This document shows positions 41,443 to 50,133 of a DNA stretch of 64,000 nucleotides, one piece after another. Position numbers and translations under genes: made by a program. Numbering within the stretch: the first letter of the stretch is position 1; each line of letters opens with the position of its first letter. The DNA is from Planotetraspora kaengkrachanensis (GTDB taxonomy: Bacteria > Actinomycetota > Actinomycetes > Streptosporangiales > Streptosporangiaceae): NCBI RefSeq assembly GCF_016862895.1, contig NZ_BONV01000003.1, positions 62,001 to 126,000 on the forward strand, written 5' to 3'. Below the pieces are notes generated by a model, which saw only the letters and a program-made list of their open reading frames with translations, searched no databases and was not told where the DNA came from.

Positions 41443-44394
41443 ATGAGGTTCCGAGTACTTGGCGATGTGACACTGATCATCGACGGGGGTCCGGCTCATC
41501 TGTCATCCCGGAGACAGGAGCAGTTGCTCGCGCTGCTCGTCTGCGCCCAGGGCCGGGTGGTCTCAGCCGAGACCCTGATCGACGCGATGTGGGGCGAGCG
41601 GCTCGGAGTGCGCGGCGGCAAGAACCTCCAGGTGCTGGTCCACCGTCTGCGGAAGAACCTCGACGACCCGGGACGGATCCGGCACGACCGTTCCGGTTAC
41701 GCCCTGGCCGCCGGACCCGAGGAGGTGGACGCGTGGCAGTTCGCCGATCTCGCCGAGCGGGCCAGGACCGCGCTGGAGTCCGCGGATCTGGAGACGGCGG
41801 CGGCGCTCCAGCGTGAGGCACTCGCGTTGTGGCATGGCCGGCCCTTCGCCGGCCTGGACGACGTGGCCGTCCTCGCCGAGGCAGCGGAACGGCTCGAGCA
41901 GGAGCGCAAACGGGTGCTGGCCGAGCGCATCGACGCGGACCTGGCCCTCGGCGGGCACGCTGAGATCATCCCCGAGCTGATCTCCCTGGTGGCGGCGGAT
42001 CCGCTGGCGGAGTCGATGGGCGCGCGACTGATGCTGGCCCTGCACCGGGCGGGACGCCGTACCGAGGCCCTGGACGCCTACCGGCGCATCCGCGCCGCCC
42101 TGGCTGAGGAACTGGGGCTGGAACCGGGGCCGCAACTACGCTCGCTGGAACAGGCCGTCCTGCGCGGGGACCCCCACGCCAGTCTGGATTCGACGGCCCG
42201 TGGCAGACCGGCGGAGGACAGGCAACCGGCCGCCCCGCCTGAACCGCCCTGCATGCTCCCGCCGCGGGTGGGCGACCTCACCGGCCGCGACGGCGAGATC
42301 GGCGGGATCGTCGAAGTGCTGCGCGGCAGACCTCCGGGAACCCCGGCGATCTGCGCCGTGTCCGGCATGCCCGGCGTGGGCAAGACGGCGCTGGCCGTAC
42401 AGGTGGGGCACGACGTGCGCGACGGCTTCCCCGACGGGCAGCTCTACGTGAACCTCCGCGGCGCGGGACCCGAGCCGGTCGGCCCGTCGCAGGCGCTCGG
42501 CCGGTTCCTGCGTGCGCTGGGGACGCCGGGCACCGCGATCCCCGACGGCCTCGACGAGCGCGCCGAGGCGTTCCGCGCCCGCCTGTCCGGCCGGCGCGTC
42601 CTGGTGCTGCTGGACGACGCGGCCGACGAGGCCCAGGTCGAACCGCTGCTTCCCCCGGGAGACGGCTGCGCGGTGCTGATCACGAGTCGCGCCGCGCTCA
42701 CCGCGCTGCCCGGCGCCCGCCGCCTCGTCCTCCAGGTCCTCGGTCCGTCCGCCTCCGTCGAACTGCTGGACGCGATCACCGGCCGGGCCGAGCTGACCAC
42801 GGACGCCGCGACCGCCGCGCGGCTGGCCGAGCTGTGCGGGTGGCTGCCCCTCGCCCTCAGGATCGCCGGTGCGCGCCTGGCCGCGCGGCCCCACTGGACC
42901 GTCGACCGGCTCATCTCCCGGCTCGAGGCCGAGCGCGACCGGCTCGACGAGCTCACGCACGGAACGCTGTCCGTCCGGGCCAGCCTCGCCCTCGGTTACT
43001 CCGGGCTCGCCGAGCGCAGCCAGGTCCTCTTCCGCCGGCTGGGCCTCCTGGAGATCCCCGACTTCGCCGGATGGGTCGCGGCGGCGCTTCTCGACGACGA
43101 GCCCCGGGACGCCGAGGAGGTGCTCGAGGGCCTGGTGGAGGCGCGGCTCGCCGAATACGCGGGCATGGACGACCTCGGGGAGCCCCGCTACCGGATCCAT
43201 GACCTCGTCCGGCTGCACGCCAGGGAGCGCGGCGAGGCCGACGAACCGCCCGGCGCGACCGCGGCGGCCCTGGCCCGGCTCACCGGGGCGTACCTCCACC
43301 TCGCCGAGCGGGCGCACCGGCGCCAGTACGGCGGCGACTACACGGTGCTCCACGGGGCCGCCCCACGGTGGGACTGCGGCGAGCCGACCGCCATCAGGCT
43401 CCTCGCGGATCCGGGAGGCTGGCTGCGCAGCGAACGGCTCGGCCTGGTCGCGGCCGTCGAACAGGCGGCCAGGCTCGGCCTGAGCGAGACCTGCTGGGAC
43501 CTGGCGATGACCACGATCACGCTGTTCGAGGCGCAGGGCCTGTTCGACGACTGGCGGCACACCTCGCAGGTCGCCCTCGACACGGCGCGCCGGGCCGGCG
43601 ACGCCCGCGGTGAGGCCGCGATGCGCTACTCGCTCGGGACGCTCGAGCTGTTCCGGCAGCACTACACCGCCGCGCGCCCGCACCTCGACGCCGCCCTCAC
43701 GCTCTTCGAAGCCGTCAACGACCATCATGGGCAGGCCCTGACCCTGCGCAACGCCGCCCTGATCGAGCGGGTCGAGGGACGGTCGGGAACGGCCCTGCGG
43801 GGCTACCGTCACGCGCTCCGGATGCTCCGCGAGACCGGCGACCGGCATGCCGAGGCCCACGTGCTGGGGGGCATCGCCCAGATCCACATCGAGGGGGACC
43901 GTCCCGATGCCGCGGCCCGCCTGCTGGAGACGGCCCTGGCGGTCTACCGCGACCTCGGCAACACGCGGGGCGGGGCGCAGATCCTCAACCGCCTGGGCGC
44001 GCTTCACCTCAGCCAGGGCGCGGCCGGCAAGGCGGAGGACGCCTTCCGGCAGGTTCTGGCCGCCTCCCAGGCCGTCGGGGACCTGATCGGCGAGACGTAC
44101 GGCCTGCTGGGAATCGGCGAGGCTCTTCTCCTGGTGCGCGACCTCGACGGTGCGGCCGAACGCCTGGAGCACGCCCTCGCCACGGCGACCGAATTGGGCG
44201 AGCCGTTCCTCACGGCCCGCGCCCACCTGGCCGGCGGCCGCCTCGCCGCCGCGCGAGGAGACCCCGATCTCGCCGGAACGCTTCTGGACACGGCCGCGGT
44301 GGCTTTCGCCGAGATCGGCCTGCCCGTCTGGCACGAACGCGCACGAGCGGAACTGCGCGCCGTCGAGGAGGCCAGGCCGTTCCTGCCGTCCTGA
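41443..44394 (+). CDS. AfsR/SARP-type regulator with BTAD, NB-ARC and TPR domains
   Basis: A 983-residue protein from ATG 41443, with GGGGAAG five bases before. Domains in order: OmpR-like winged helix (1-90, MRFRVLGDVTLI and LIDAMWGERLG), bacterial transcriptional activation domain (about 95-240; EELGLEPGPQLRSLEQAVLRG marks its end), an NB-ARC ATPase with Walker A SGMPGVGKTALA at about 307 and Walker B VLVLLDDA, and TPR repeats to the C-terminus. This is the AfsR architecture known to activate secondary-metabolite or differentiation genes. No biosynthetic cluster adjoins it. A 51-residue secreted peptide gene converges with it, 22 bases beyond its stop. Confidence 0.93.
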   Translation: MRFRVLGDVTLIIDGGPAHLSSRRQEQLLALLVCAQGRVVSAETLIDAMWGERLGVRGGKNLQVLVHRLRKNLDDPGRIRHDRSGYALAAGPEEVDAWQFADLAERARTALESADLETAAALQREALALWHGRPFAGLDDVAVLAEAAERLEQERKRVLAERIDADLALGGHAEIIPELISLVAADPLAESMGARLMLALHRAGRRTEALDAYRRIRAALAEELGLEPGPQLRSLEQAVLRGDPHASLDSTARGRPAEDRQPAAPPEPPCMLPPRVGDLTGRDGEIGGIVEVLRGRPPGTPAICAVSGMPGVGKTALAVQVGHDVRDGFPDGQLYVNLRGAGPEPVGPSQALGRFLRALGTPGTAIPDGLDERAEAFRARLSGRRVLVLLDDAADEAQVEPLLPPGDGCAVLITSRAALTALPGARRLVLQVLGPSASVELLDAITGRAELTTDAATAARLAELCGWLPLALRIAGARLAARPHWTVDRLISRLEAERDRLDELTHGTLSVRASLALGYSGLAERSQVLFRRLGLLEIPDFAGWVAAALLDDEPRDAEEVLEGLVEARLAEYAGMDDLGEPRYRIHDLVRLHARERGEADEPPGATAAALARLTGAYLHLAERAHRRQYGGDYTVLHGAAPRWDCGEPTAIRLLADPGGWLRSERLGLVAAVEQAARLGLSETCWDLAMTTITLFEAQGLFDDWRHTSQVALDTARRAGDARGEAAMRYSLGTLELFRQHYTAARPHLDAALTLFEAVNDHHGQALTLRNAALIERVEGRSGTALRGYRHALRMLRETGDRHAEAHVLGGIAQIHIEGDRPDAAARLLETALAVYRDLGNTRGGAQILNRLGALHLSQGAAGKAEDAFRQVLAASQAVGDLIGETYGLLGIGEALLLVRDLDGAAERLEHALATATELGEPFLTARAHLAGGRLAAARGDPDLAGTLLDTAAVAFAEIGLPVWHERARAELRAVEEARPFLPS

Positions 44395-44416
44395 CCCGGT
44401 CACCGAACGCTCAGCA

Positions 44417-44572
44417 TCACTGGCCGTTGGCGGGACCGGGATCCATCCAGGTGCTGTCGCAGGTGAGACCCTTTTCGCCGCACGGTGAGACCGCCGCGGC
44501 GGGCGACGCGCTCGCTCCGAGGATCGCCGCAACGACGAGCGCGAGGAGCGCCGCCGCCGTCTTCTTCTTCAT
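44417..44572 (-). CDS. Small secreted peptide, 51 residues
   Basis: A short gene: ATG 44572 has GGAGAGG about ten bases upstream. The product begins MKKKTAAALLALVVAAILG, a typical Sec signal, probably cleaved after SPAAA, leaving roughly 23 residues (VSPCGEKGLTCDSTWMDPGPANGQ, split by two Cys that could pair). It has no relatives I recognise. It is convergent with the AfsR-like gene. Such short secreted two-Cys peptides may be structural, signalling or simply orphan; the clean signal peptide and ribosome binding site make translation likely. Confidence 0.65.
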   Translation of the reverse strand: MKKKTAAALLALVVAAILGASASPAAAVSPCGEKGLTCDSTWMDPGPANGQ

Positions 44573-44847
44573 CGGTGTCCTCTCCCAGGGTCCTCGAGCA
44601 CGTCGTCGACCGCTCTCCCGCCGGCGCCGCCACCGCCGGGAGAGCGGTCGATCACCAGAGCCCCCGTATCCGGTGACGTCCAGCGCGGCGCCGGCCAGGG
44701 GCCCCCGTGGTCCCATCTGACGGACGTCGTGCTGGTCGGGGCAAAGGTATCCGCCGCCGGTTTCACGAGGGTTTCATCCCGGCCGTCGCCCGGTATCAGG
44801 GGCGAAGCGTGGTTGACCTCTCGCCGCGGCGTCGGCATGGTGGGCTG

Positions 44848-45795
44848 GTGACCAGCGATGAGGTGCGGGACGGTGTGTCGCTCACGAATCTCGACCAGCC
44901 GCTGTTCGACGGGGCGGGTGCGAGCAAGCGCGATCTGGTGGACTACCTGGACGCCGTGAGCGATCGTGCGGTGGCAGCCCTGCGCGGCCGGCCGCTGTCG
45001 GTGATGCGGGTGCGTGCGGGCCAGGACCCGTTCATGCAGAAGAACGTCCCGAAGTACGCTCCGTCGTTCGTGCGGACGGTCTCGGTGTGGGCCGAGACCT
45101 CCAAGCGTGAGGTGTCCTACGCCCTCTGCGACGACCGCCCCACCCTGTTGTGGTTCGCCAACCAGCGGGCCGTCGAATACCACCCGGCGCTGATGCGCGC
45201 CGACGAACCGGGCCGGCAGACCCACCTCGTGCTCGACCTCGACCCACCGGAAGGCGACTCCTTCGGCATGGCCGTACGGGCCGCCCACCTGGTGCGGCAG
45301 GCCCTGTCGGACGCCGGGCTGGCGGGCGCGGTCAAGACGAGCGGCGCCAAGGGCGTGCACGTCTTCGTCCCGCTCGCAGCGGCGGACGTGTGGGACGTGG
45401 CCGCGGCGACCCGCGCGGTCGCCGCGCGCGCGGAACGCCTCGACCCCGCCCTGGCGACGACGGCGTTCATCCGGGAGGACCGGGGAGGCAGGGTGTTCCT
45501 CGACTCCACCCGCGCGGGCGGGGCCACGGTGGTGGCGGCCTACAGCCCGCGCGTACGGCCGGGCGTGCCGGTGTCGTTCCCCGTCGCCTGGAAGGACCTG
45601 GACGACGTCTCCCCGTCCGACTTCACCGTGCACACCGCGGCGGCGATCCTCGGCGGGCGGGACCCGTGGACGGAGCTCATGCCCGAGCCGCAGGAGTTGC
45701 CGGCCGACCTGGTGGAGGAGGGCCACACGATCCCGGTGGCCCGCGTCCAGGCCATGCACGAAGGCAAACGCCGCGCCCGCGCCCGCCGCAGCTGA
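44848..45795 (+). CDS. LigD-type DNA polymerase domain protein (stand-alone)
   Basis: A 315-residue protein; GTG 44848 is chosen because it places the conserved start VSLTNLDQPLF near the N-terminus (upstream GTGs are possible). It corresponds to the archaeo-eukaryotic primase/polymerase domain of LigD: the catalytic Asp pair is in VLDLDPPEGDSF, the Lys/His motif in KTSGAKGVHVF, and the third Asp in RVFLDSTRAG. In NHEJ these enzymes fill in breaks with ribonucleotides. The ligase and phosphoesterase domains are absent and no Ku gene is nearby, so it is likely an auxiliary polymerase of the PolDom type. The stop is convergent with the next minus-strand gene. Confidence 0.9.
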   Translation: MTSDEVRDGVSLTNLDQPLFDGAGASKRDLVDYLDAVSDRAVAALRGRPLSVMRVRAGQDPFMQKNVPKYAPSFVRTVSVWAETSKREVSYALCDDRPTLLWFANQRAVEYHPALMRADEPGRQTHLVLDLDPPEGDSFGMAVRAAHLVRQALSDAGLAGAVKTSGAKGVHVFVPLAAADVWDVAAATRAVAARAERLDPALATTAFIREDRGGRVFLDSTRAGGATVVAAYSPRVRPGVPVSFPVAWKDLDDVSPSDFTVHTAAAILGGRDPWTELMPEPQELPADLVEEGHTIPVARVQAMHEGKRRARARRS

Positions 45796-45820
45796 GGCCG
45801 CGCACGCAGCCCGCATCGTC

Positions 45821-46210
45821 CTATTCTTCAGCATTCACCAAAGCAGGCCCTGGAGGCCCCACCTCGATCACCACAGAAGCGACAGGAGTGAAGAGATCTG
45901 GCGAAGCAACGCATACACACGACCAGCACCCATTGGAGAATGAGAAGATCACGATCTCCAGAAGGCTGCTGCGCGCGATTGCTTCGTTGAACCGATCCAG
46001 GTCAACCGCTCGTAATCCTGCTTCCCTCACGCTCTCCGCTCGGGCTACATAAACTCCCTCGATCTCGGATTTCATCAGCGGAACCGCACGGTTGGCATAA
46101 CCCGTCACATCATCCAGAATCTCCAGGCCAAGTCGGGCGGATGCCCATCTCTCGCCGGCAAGCCCGGACAGGACGCTCCGAGCAGCGTGCTCGTCTATTT
46201 GAACCGACAT
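45821..46210 (-). CDS. Hypothetical protein with atypical base composition
   Basis: A 129-residue protein, soluble and helical in character (EHAARSVLSGLAGERWASAR, EIEGVYVARAESVREAG), with a Cys-containing hydrophobic stretch near the C-terminus (EIVIFSFSNGCWSCVCVAS). GC3 is visibly lower than for neighbouring genes, which suggests recent transfer. The start ATG has GAAGGATGG upstream. I recognise no family. It could have been acquired together with its low-GC flank at 46210-46320. Confidence 0.55.
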   Translation of the reverse strand: MSVQIDEHAARSVLSGLAGERWASARLGLEILDDVTGYANRAVPLMKSEIEGVYVARAESVREAGLRAVDLDRFNEAIARSSLLEIVIFSFSNGCWSCVCVASPDLFTPVASVVIEVGPPGPALVNAEE

Positions 46211-46323
46211 CGTTCGCCATCCTTCTTACGCACCAGCGCCATCACCGTAGACGGAATACGGTGGCCCACTCGCGATCAGTGCCGTCTAGTGCAAACGAGT
46301 GCATAGCCGTTACAGTGCACTCC

Positions 46324-47493
46324 ATGTCGACGCGACCGAGTCTTCTGCTCCCCGGCGTTGGTACGCCGCCGCCCGACTTCACCGACGCGGAGATGGCCCG
46401 GAGGCGGGCCGCCGTGGACGAGCTCGCGGCACGGCACGAGCTCGACGCGGTCATCGCCTACGGGGCGAACAAGTTCGGCAACGCGGTGCCCTGGCTGACC
46501 GGATGGCCGGTGACGCGGGAGGCGGTGGCCGTGCTCCGTCCGGGCGCCCCGCCGGCGCTCCTGGTGAGCTTCCCCAACCATGTGCCGAACGCGCGGCGCC
46601 TGGCGAAGGGCTGCGAGGTCGCCGCGATCGTCGAGCGGACGCCGGACGCGGTGCTGACGACGCTGGGCGCGGTCCGGCGGGTCGGCACGATCGGCCCGGT
46701 GCCGGTGAGCCTGCGGGCCGCCCTCGACGGCGCGGCCGCCGTGGTGGAGCTCGACGGCGAGTACGGCAGGCTCCGCGCGCGCAAGAGCGACGAGGAACTG
46801 GCCTGGCTGCGGCACGCCGCGGCGCTCACCGACCAGTCGGCCGCCTCGCTGGTGTCGGCGGCGGTGCCGGGCGCGACCGAGCTGGACCTCGTGGCGGCGG
46901 TCGAGTCGGCCTACGCGTCGGCGGGTGGCGCGAACCACATCCACTACGTCGCCGCGACGTCGATGGAGGCGCCGGACCGGTGCGCACCCGGTCAGTGGCC
47001 GACCTCCCGTCGGCTGGAGTCGGGCTCGGTCGTGGTCTTCGAGCTGAGCACGACGTGGGGCCCCGACTATCCCGGCCAGCTGCTGCGGACCGTCACCGTC
47101 GACACGGAACCGACGCCTCTGTATCGCGAGCTGCACGACGTCGCCGACGCGGCGCTCGCGGCCATGTCCGCACTGCTCTGCCCCGGCGCCCTGCCGGTCG
47201 ACCTCCGGGCGGCGGCGGACCTGGTGCTCGACGCGGGCTTCACCACGGTCGACGACCTCGTGCACGGGCTCGGCGGCGGCTACCTGCCCCCGGTGCTCAG
47301 CCATCGGTCCGAACCGTCCGGCCGGGACCTGCTCCCGCTGGAGGAGGGGATGACGGTGGTCGTGCAGCCGAACGTCTGCACCCCCGACCTGAGCGCCGGA
47401 GTGCAGACGGGCGAGATGTTCGAGATCACGGCCGACGGGGCGCGGTCACTGCACCACTTCCCCACCGGCCTGATCCGCGCCGACGCCTTCTGA
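46324..47493 (+). CDS. M24 (pita-bread) family protein, Xaa-Pro peptidase/creatinase-like, metal ligands lost
   Basis: A 389-residue protein from ATG 46324. The N-terminal creatinase domain (ARHELDAVIAYGANKFGNAV, VLRPGAPPALLVSF) and the C-terminal pita-bread domain (RLRARKSDEELAWLRHAA, SVVVFELSTTWGPDYPGQLL, DDLVHGLGGGY, LPLEEGMTVVVQPNV) are in the usual order. However, the five metal ligands of M24 aminopeptidases are not kept: the first Asp is Glu, the second Asp is Gln, the ligand Glu in the EPG position is Gln, and the last Glu lies in QTGEMFE shifted by one. The His survives. It is either a metal-free creatinase-like hydrolase or a pseudoenzyme. Confidence 0.82.
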   Translation: MSTRPSLLLPGVGTPPPDFTDAEMARRRAAVDELAARHELDAVIAYGANKFGNAVPWLTGWPVTREAVAVLRPGAPPALLVSFPNHVPNARRLAKGCEVAAIVERTPDAVLTTLGAVRRVGTIGPVPVSLRAALDGAAAVVELDGEYGRLRARKSDEELAWLRHAAALTDQSAASLVSAAVPGATELDLVAAVESAYASAGGANHIHYVAATSMEAPDRCAPGQWPTSRRLESGSVVVFELSTTWGPDYPGQLLRTVTVDTEPTPLYRELHDVADAALAAMSALLCPGALPVDLRAAADLVLDAGFTTVDDLVHGLGGGYLPPVLSHRSEPSGRDLLPLEEGMTVVVQPNVCTPDLSAGVQTGEMFEITADGARSLHHFPTGLIRADAF

Positions 47494-47567
47494 TCGCCCT
47501 GCTCACCGCTTCAGGGGCTTCGCGGGAACCTCGGGCGAATTCCTCCATTCGCGGGCAACATGGCTTC

Positions 47568-47837
47568 ATGTGGCCATTCATCGATGACGACGCCGGCTAT
47601 CTGGAGTGGCTGGCAGCGCATCCCGAGCAGTTCGTCGTCAACACTGCGCGTAAACCTCACCCGAATTACCTGATCCTGCATCGGGCCACATGCACGTTCA
47701 TCACCGGCAGCCCGACCAGGGGGACTCGCTGGACCGGGGAGTACGTCAAGTACTGCGGCGGCCTCAGCGAATTGCAGTCCTGGGCGCTGACCGAAGTCGG
47801 TGGCAATCTCCAGCCCTGCGGACACTGCCTGCACTGA
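47568..47837 (+). CDS. Small Cys-containing conserved hypothetical protein
   Basis: An 89-residue soluble protein from ATG 47568. Four Cys occur as ATCTF, KYCGG and CGHC near the C-terminus, with several His, so a zinc site is possible. The aromatic start MWPFIDDDAGYLEWLAAHPEQF and the NYLILHR segment are distinctive. I do not recognise a family with known function. It follows the M24 gene by 74 bases and converges with the MmcQ/YjbR gene. Confidence 0.6.
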   Translation: MWPFIDDDAGYLEWLAAHPEQFVVNTARKPHPNYLILHRATCTFITGSPTRGTRWTGEYVKYCGGLSELQSWALTEVGGNLQPCGHCLH

Positions 47838-47866
47838 CCGCTCGGCGCTTCCGCGCGCGTCTCAGA

Positions 47867-48259
47867 TCAGCGGGAGGCGTCGAGGTAGGCGGCGGCGAGG
47901 CGCTTGGGCGCACGGTCCAGCCAGGAGTCGACGATGAGCTCCCGCAGTTCGGGGACGGCGATGCGGTCCAGCCGGATGAGGACCGCGGCGTACCCGTTGA
48001 AGTGCGGCGTGGTGAAACAGACGTCTCCATCCTCTGCGACCAGCGCCTCCTTGACGCCGAGGTCGGGGACGCGTACGGCCAGGATGGGCCCGTCGGGGGC
48101 GGCGTCACCGAGCGCCTCGAAGTCCGCGCGCCGCAGCGGCCTCTCCCAGGCGAACAGCTTGTCCTTGACCCGCCACTGCTGCGCGCCCTCCCCGGACGTC
48201 CGCTCGGACGTCTCGGGCAGGTCCAGTGCGATCCGGCGTACGTCGTCCCATGTCGCCAT
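47867..48259 (-). CDS. MmcQ/YjbR family DNA-binding protein
   Basis: A 130-residue protein from ATG 48259. MATWDDVRRIALDLPETSER and the middle LFAWERPLRRAD are the usual beginnings of the MmcQ/YjbR (double-wing DNA-binding) fold; PHFNGYAAVLIRLDRIA and the C-terminal LIVDSWLDRAPKRLA complete it. Members are small cytoplasmic proteins of uncertain role, often encoded alone. It converges with the small Cys protein gene and is divergent from the phosphatase gene, with about 160 bases between. Confidence 0.9.
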   Translation of the reverse strand: MATWDDVRRIALDLPETSERTSGEGAQQWRVKDKLFAWERPLRRADFEALGDAAPDGPILAVRVPDLGVKEALVAEDGDVCFTTPHFNGYAAVLIRLDRIAVPELRELIVDSWLDRAPKRLAAAYLDASR

Positions 48260-48352
48260 TCCCACACCCTAAACAGCGCGACCCGGGCACGCACGGTTTC
48301 CCCGGCGGGCGCGCGCCAGAGGCCGAAGATCGCCTTTTACGTGACGGTTGGA

Positions 48353-48374
48353 GTTAACCGCGGAGTCATGCCGC
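48353..48374 (+). promoter_or_regulatory. Candidate PHO box upstream of the phoD gene
   Basis: Two adjacent 11-base units, GTTAACCGCGG and AGTCATGCCGC, resemble degenerate PhoP-binding repeats of actinomycetes (about G-T/G-T-C-A-C-C pattern). A TACGGT -10-like box follows at 48385-48390. The match is imperfect, so this is a candidate only; a phosphate-starvation phosphatase downstream makes it plausible. Confidence 0.3.
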
Positions 48375-48423
48375 GCGGTCAGGCTACGGTGGTCCCCCTC
48401 CCGGATCGCCCCTAGGAGCACTC

Positions 48424-50106
48424 GTGCCGCACCTCGATCGACGATCCTTCCTTGTCACCGGTCTGGCCGCGGGAGCGGTCACCGCCCTGCCCGCCGTTCC
48501 CGCCTTCGCCGCACCCGACCCGGCCGCGGAGACCGCGAAGAGCCTGGCCTCCAGGGGCCTGGTCACCGACCCGTTCACCCTCGGCGTCGCCTCGGGCGAC
48601 CCCGACCACTCCGGCTTCGTCATCTGGACGCGCCTGGCCCAGAACCCCCTCGCCGAGGACGGCATGGGCGGCATGCCGCTGCGCACGTTCCCGGTCCTGT
48701 GGCAGGTCTACTCCGACGAGCGATGCCGCCGCCTGGTGCGCGCCGGCATCGCGGAGGCCACGCCCCAGTGGGGCCACAGCATCCATGTGGAGGTGAACGG
48801 CCTGTCTCCCGACCGGGACTACTGGTACCGCTTCCGCACCGGCCCCTACGTGTCCCCCATCGGCCGTTCCAGGACCGCTCCGCATCCGTCGTCCTTCGGC
48901 GGGGCCCTCACCATGGCGTTCGTCTCGTGCGCCCAGTACGAGCACGGGTACTTCACGTCGTACGGGCGGCTGGCCGAGGACAACCCCGACCTGGTCCTGC
49001 ACCTCGGGGACTACCAGTACGAGTACACCAGGAACACCTACACCATCCCCGGCGGCAACGTCCGCGACCACGAGGGCCCCGAGACCGAGACACTCGCCGG
49101 TTACCGGCAGCGGCACGCGCAGTACAAGGCCGACCCGGACCTGCAGAACGCCCACGCCGCCGCGCCGTGGCTCGTGGTCTGGGACGACCACGAGCTCGAC
49201 AACAACTGGGCCGACGAGATCCCCGAGAACCCCGCGATCCCGCAGCCGAACTTCCTGGCCCGTCGCGAGGCCGCGTTCCGCGCCTACTACGAGAACATGC
49301 CGCTGCGCCGCGCCTCCATTCCGCACGGCATCGACATGCAGCTCTACCGGCGGATCCGCTGGGGGCGCCTGGCCACCTTCCACATGCTCGACACCCGCCA
49401 GTTCCGCGACGACCAGGGGTGTGGCGACGGGTACGACGACTGCCCCGAGGCCGTCGACCCGGCGCGCTCCATCACCGGCGCCGAGCAGGAGGCGTGGCTG
49501 CTGGACGGCTTCCGCAGGTCCGAGGCCCGGTGGGACGTCATCGGCCAGCAGGTCTTCTTCGCCCAGCGCGACAACAACGCCGGTCCGGCCAAGGTGACCA
49601 GCCAGGACGCCTGGGACGGGTACGTCGCGTCGCGTCAGCGCATCACCCAGGGATGGGTGGACGCCGAGGTGCGCAACGCCGTCGTGCTCACCGGCGACGT
49701 GCACGCCCACTGGGCCAGCGACCTCAAGCTCGACTACGACGACCCGACGGGCCCGTCGGTGGGTTCCGAGCTGGTCACCACCTCGATCAGCACCGGTGGC
49801 GACGGGGCGGACTCCGACCCGGCCGCCCATCCCTTCCTGGCGATCAACCCGCACCTGAAGTTCTACAACAACCAGCGCGGATACGTCCTGACGACGATCG
49901 ATCGGGACGCCATGACCGCCGACTTCAAGGTCGTGCCGTACGTGCAGACCCCCGGCGCCCAGGCGTACGTCAGGGCCACGTACGTCGTGGAGGACCGGGT
50001 GCCGGGCGTCCAGCAGACCTATCTGCGCCCGCTCGACCCCGCCCTGTGGGCCTCGGCCGAGATCTCCGCCGACCTGACGACGCGGCTGGAGACCGAGCGC
50101 CCCTGA
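48424..50106 (+). CDS. phoD: PhoD-type alkaline phosphatase (Tat-exported)
   Basis: A 560-residue phosphatase starting at a GTG. A twin-arginine signal DRRSFLVTGLAAGAVTAL at residues 5-22 is followed by AFAAP, the likely cleavage site. The PhoD N-terminal and metal-binding domains show GVASGDPDHSGFVIWTRL, VSCAQYEHGYF, LHLGDYQYEY, VVWDDHELDNNW and LTGDVHAHWAS, so iron and calcium ligands are complete. Folding with metals before export agrees with the Tat signal. It acts outside the cell on phosphomono- or diesters. Phosphate-limited control is likely (see the candidate PHO box). It converges with the sigma/anti-sigma pair. Confidence 0.93.
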   Translation: MPHLDRRSFLVTGLAAGAVTALPAVPAFAAPDPAAETAKSLASRGLVTDPFTLGVASGDPDHSGFVIWTRLAQNPLAEDGMGGMPLRTFPVLWQVYSDERCRRLVRAGIAEATPQWGHSIHVEVNGLSPDRDYWYRFRTGPYVSPIGRSRTAPHPSSFGGALTMAFVSCAQYEHGYFTSYGRLAEDNPDLVLHLGDYQYEYTRNTYTIPGGNVRDHEGPETETLAGYRQRHAQYKADPDLQNAHAAAPWLVVWDDHELDNNWADEIPENPAIPQPNFLARREAAFRAYYENMPLRRASIPHGIDMQLYRRIRWGRLATFHMLDTRQFRDDQGCGDGYDDCPEAVDPARSITGAEQEAWLLDGFRRSEARWDVIGQQVFFAQRDNNAGPAKVTSQDAWDGYVASRQRITQGWVDAEVRNAVVLTGDVHAHWASDLKLDYDDPTGPSVGSELVTTSISTGGDGADSDPAAHPFLAINPHLKFYNNQRGYVLTTIDRDAMTADFKVVPYVQTPGAQAYVRATYVVEDRVPGVQQTYLRPLDPALWASAEISADLTTRLETERP

Positions 50107-50133
50107 CGCGCGGATGACCCACTGTCGACAGGC

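Noticed and set aside
42136-44532. 798-codon open frame opposite the AfsR-like gene
   Set aside because: It is antisense to clear winged-helix, NB-ARC and TPR domains. No motif and a typical GC shadow composition.
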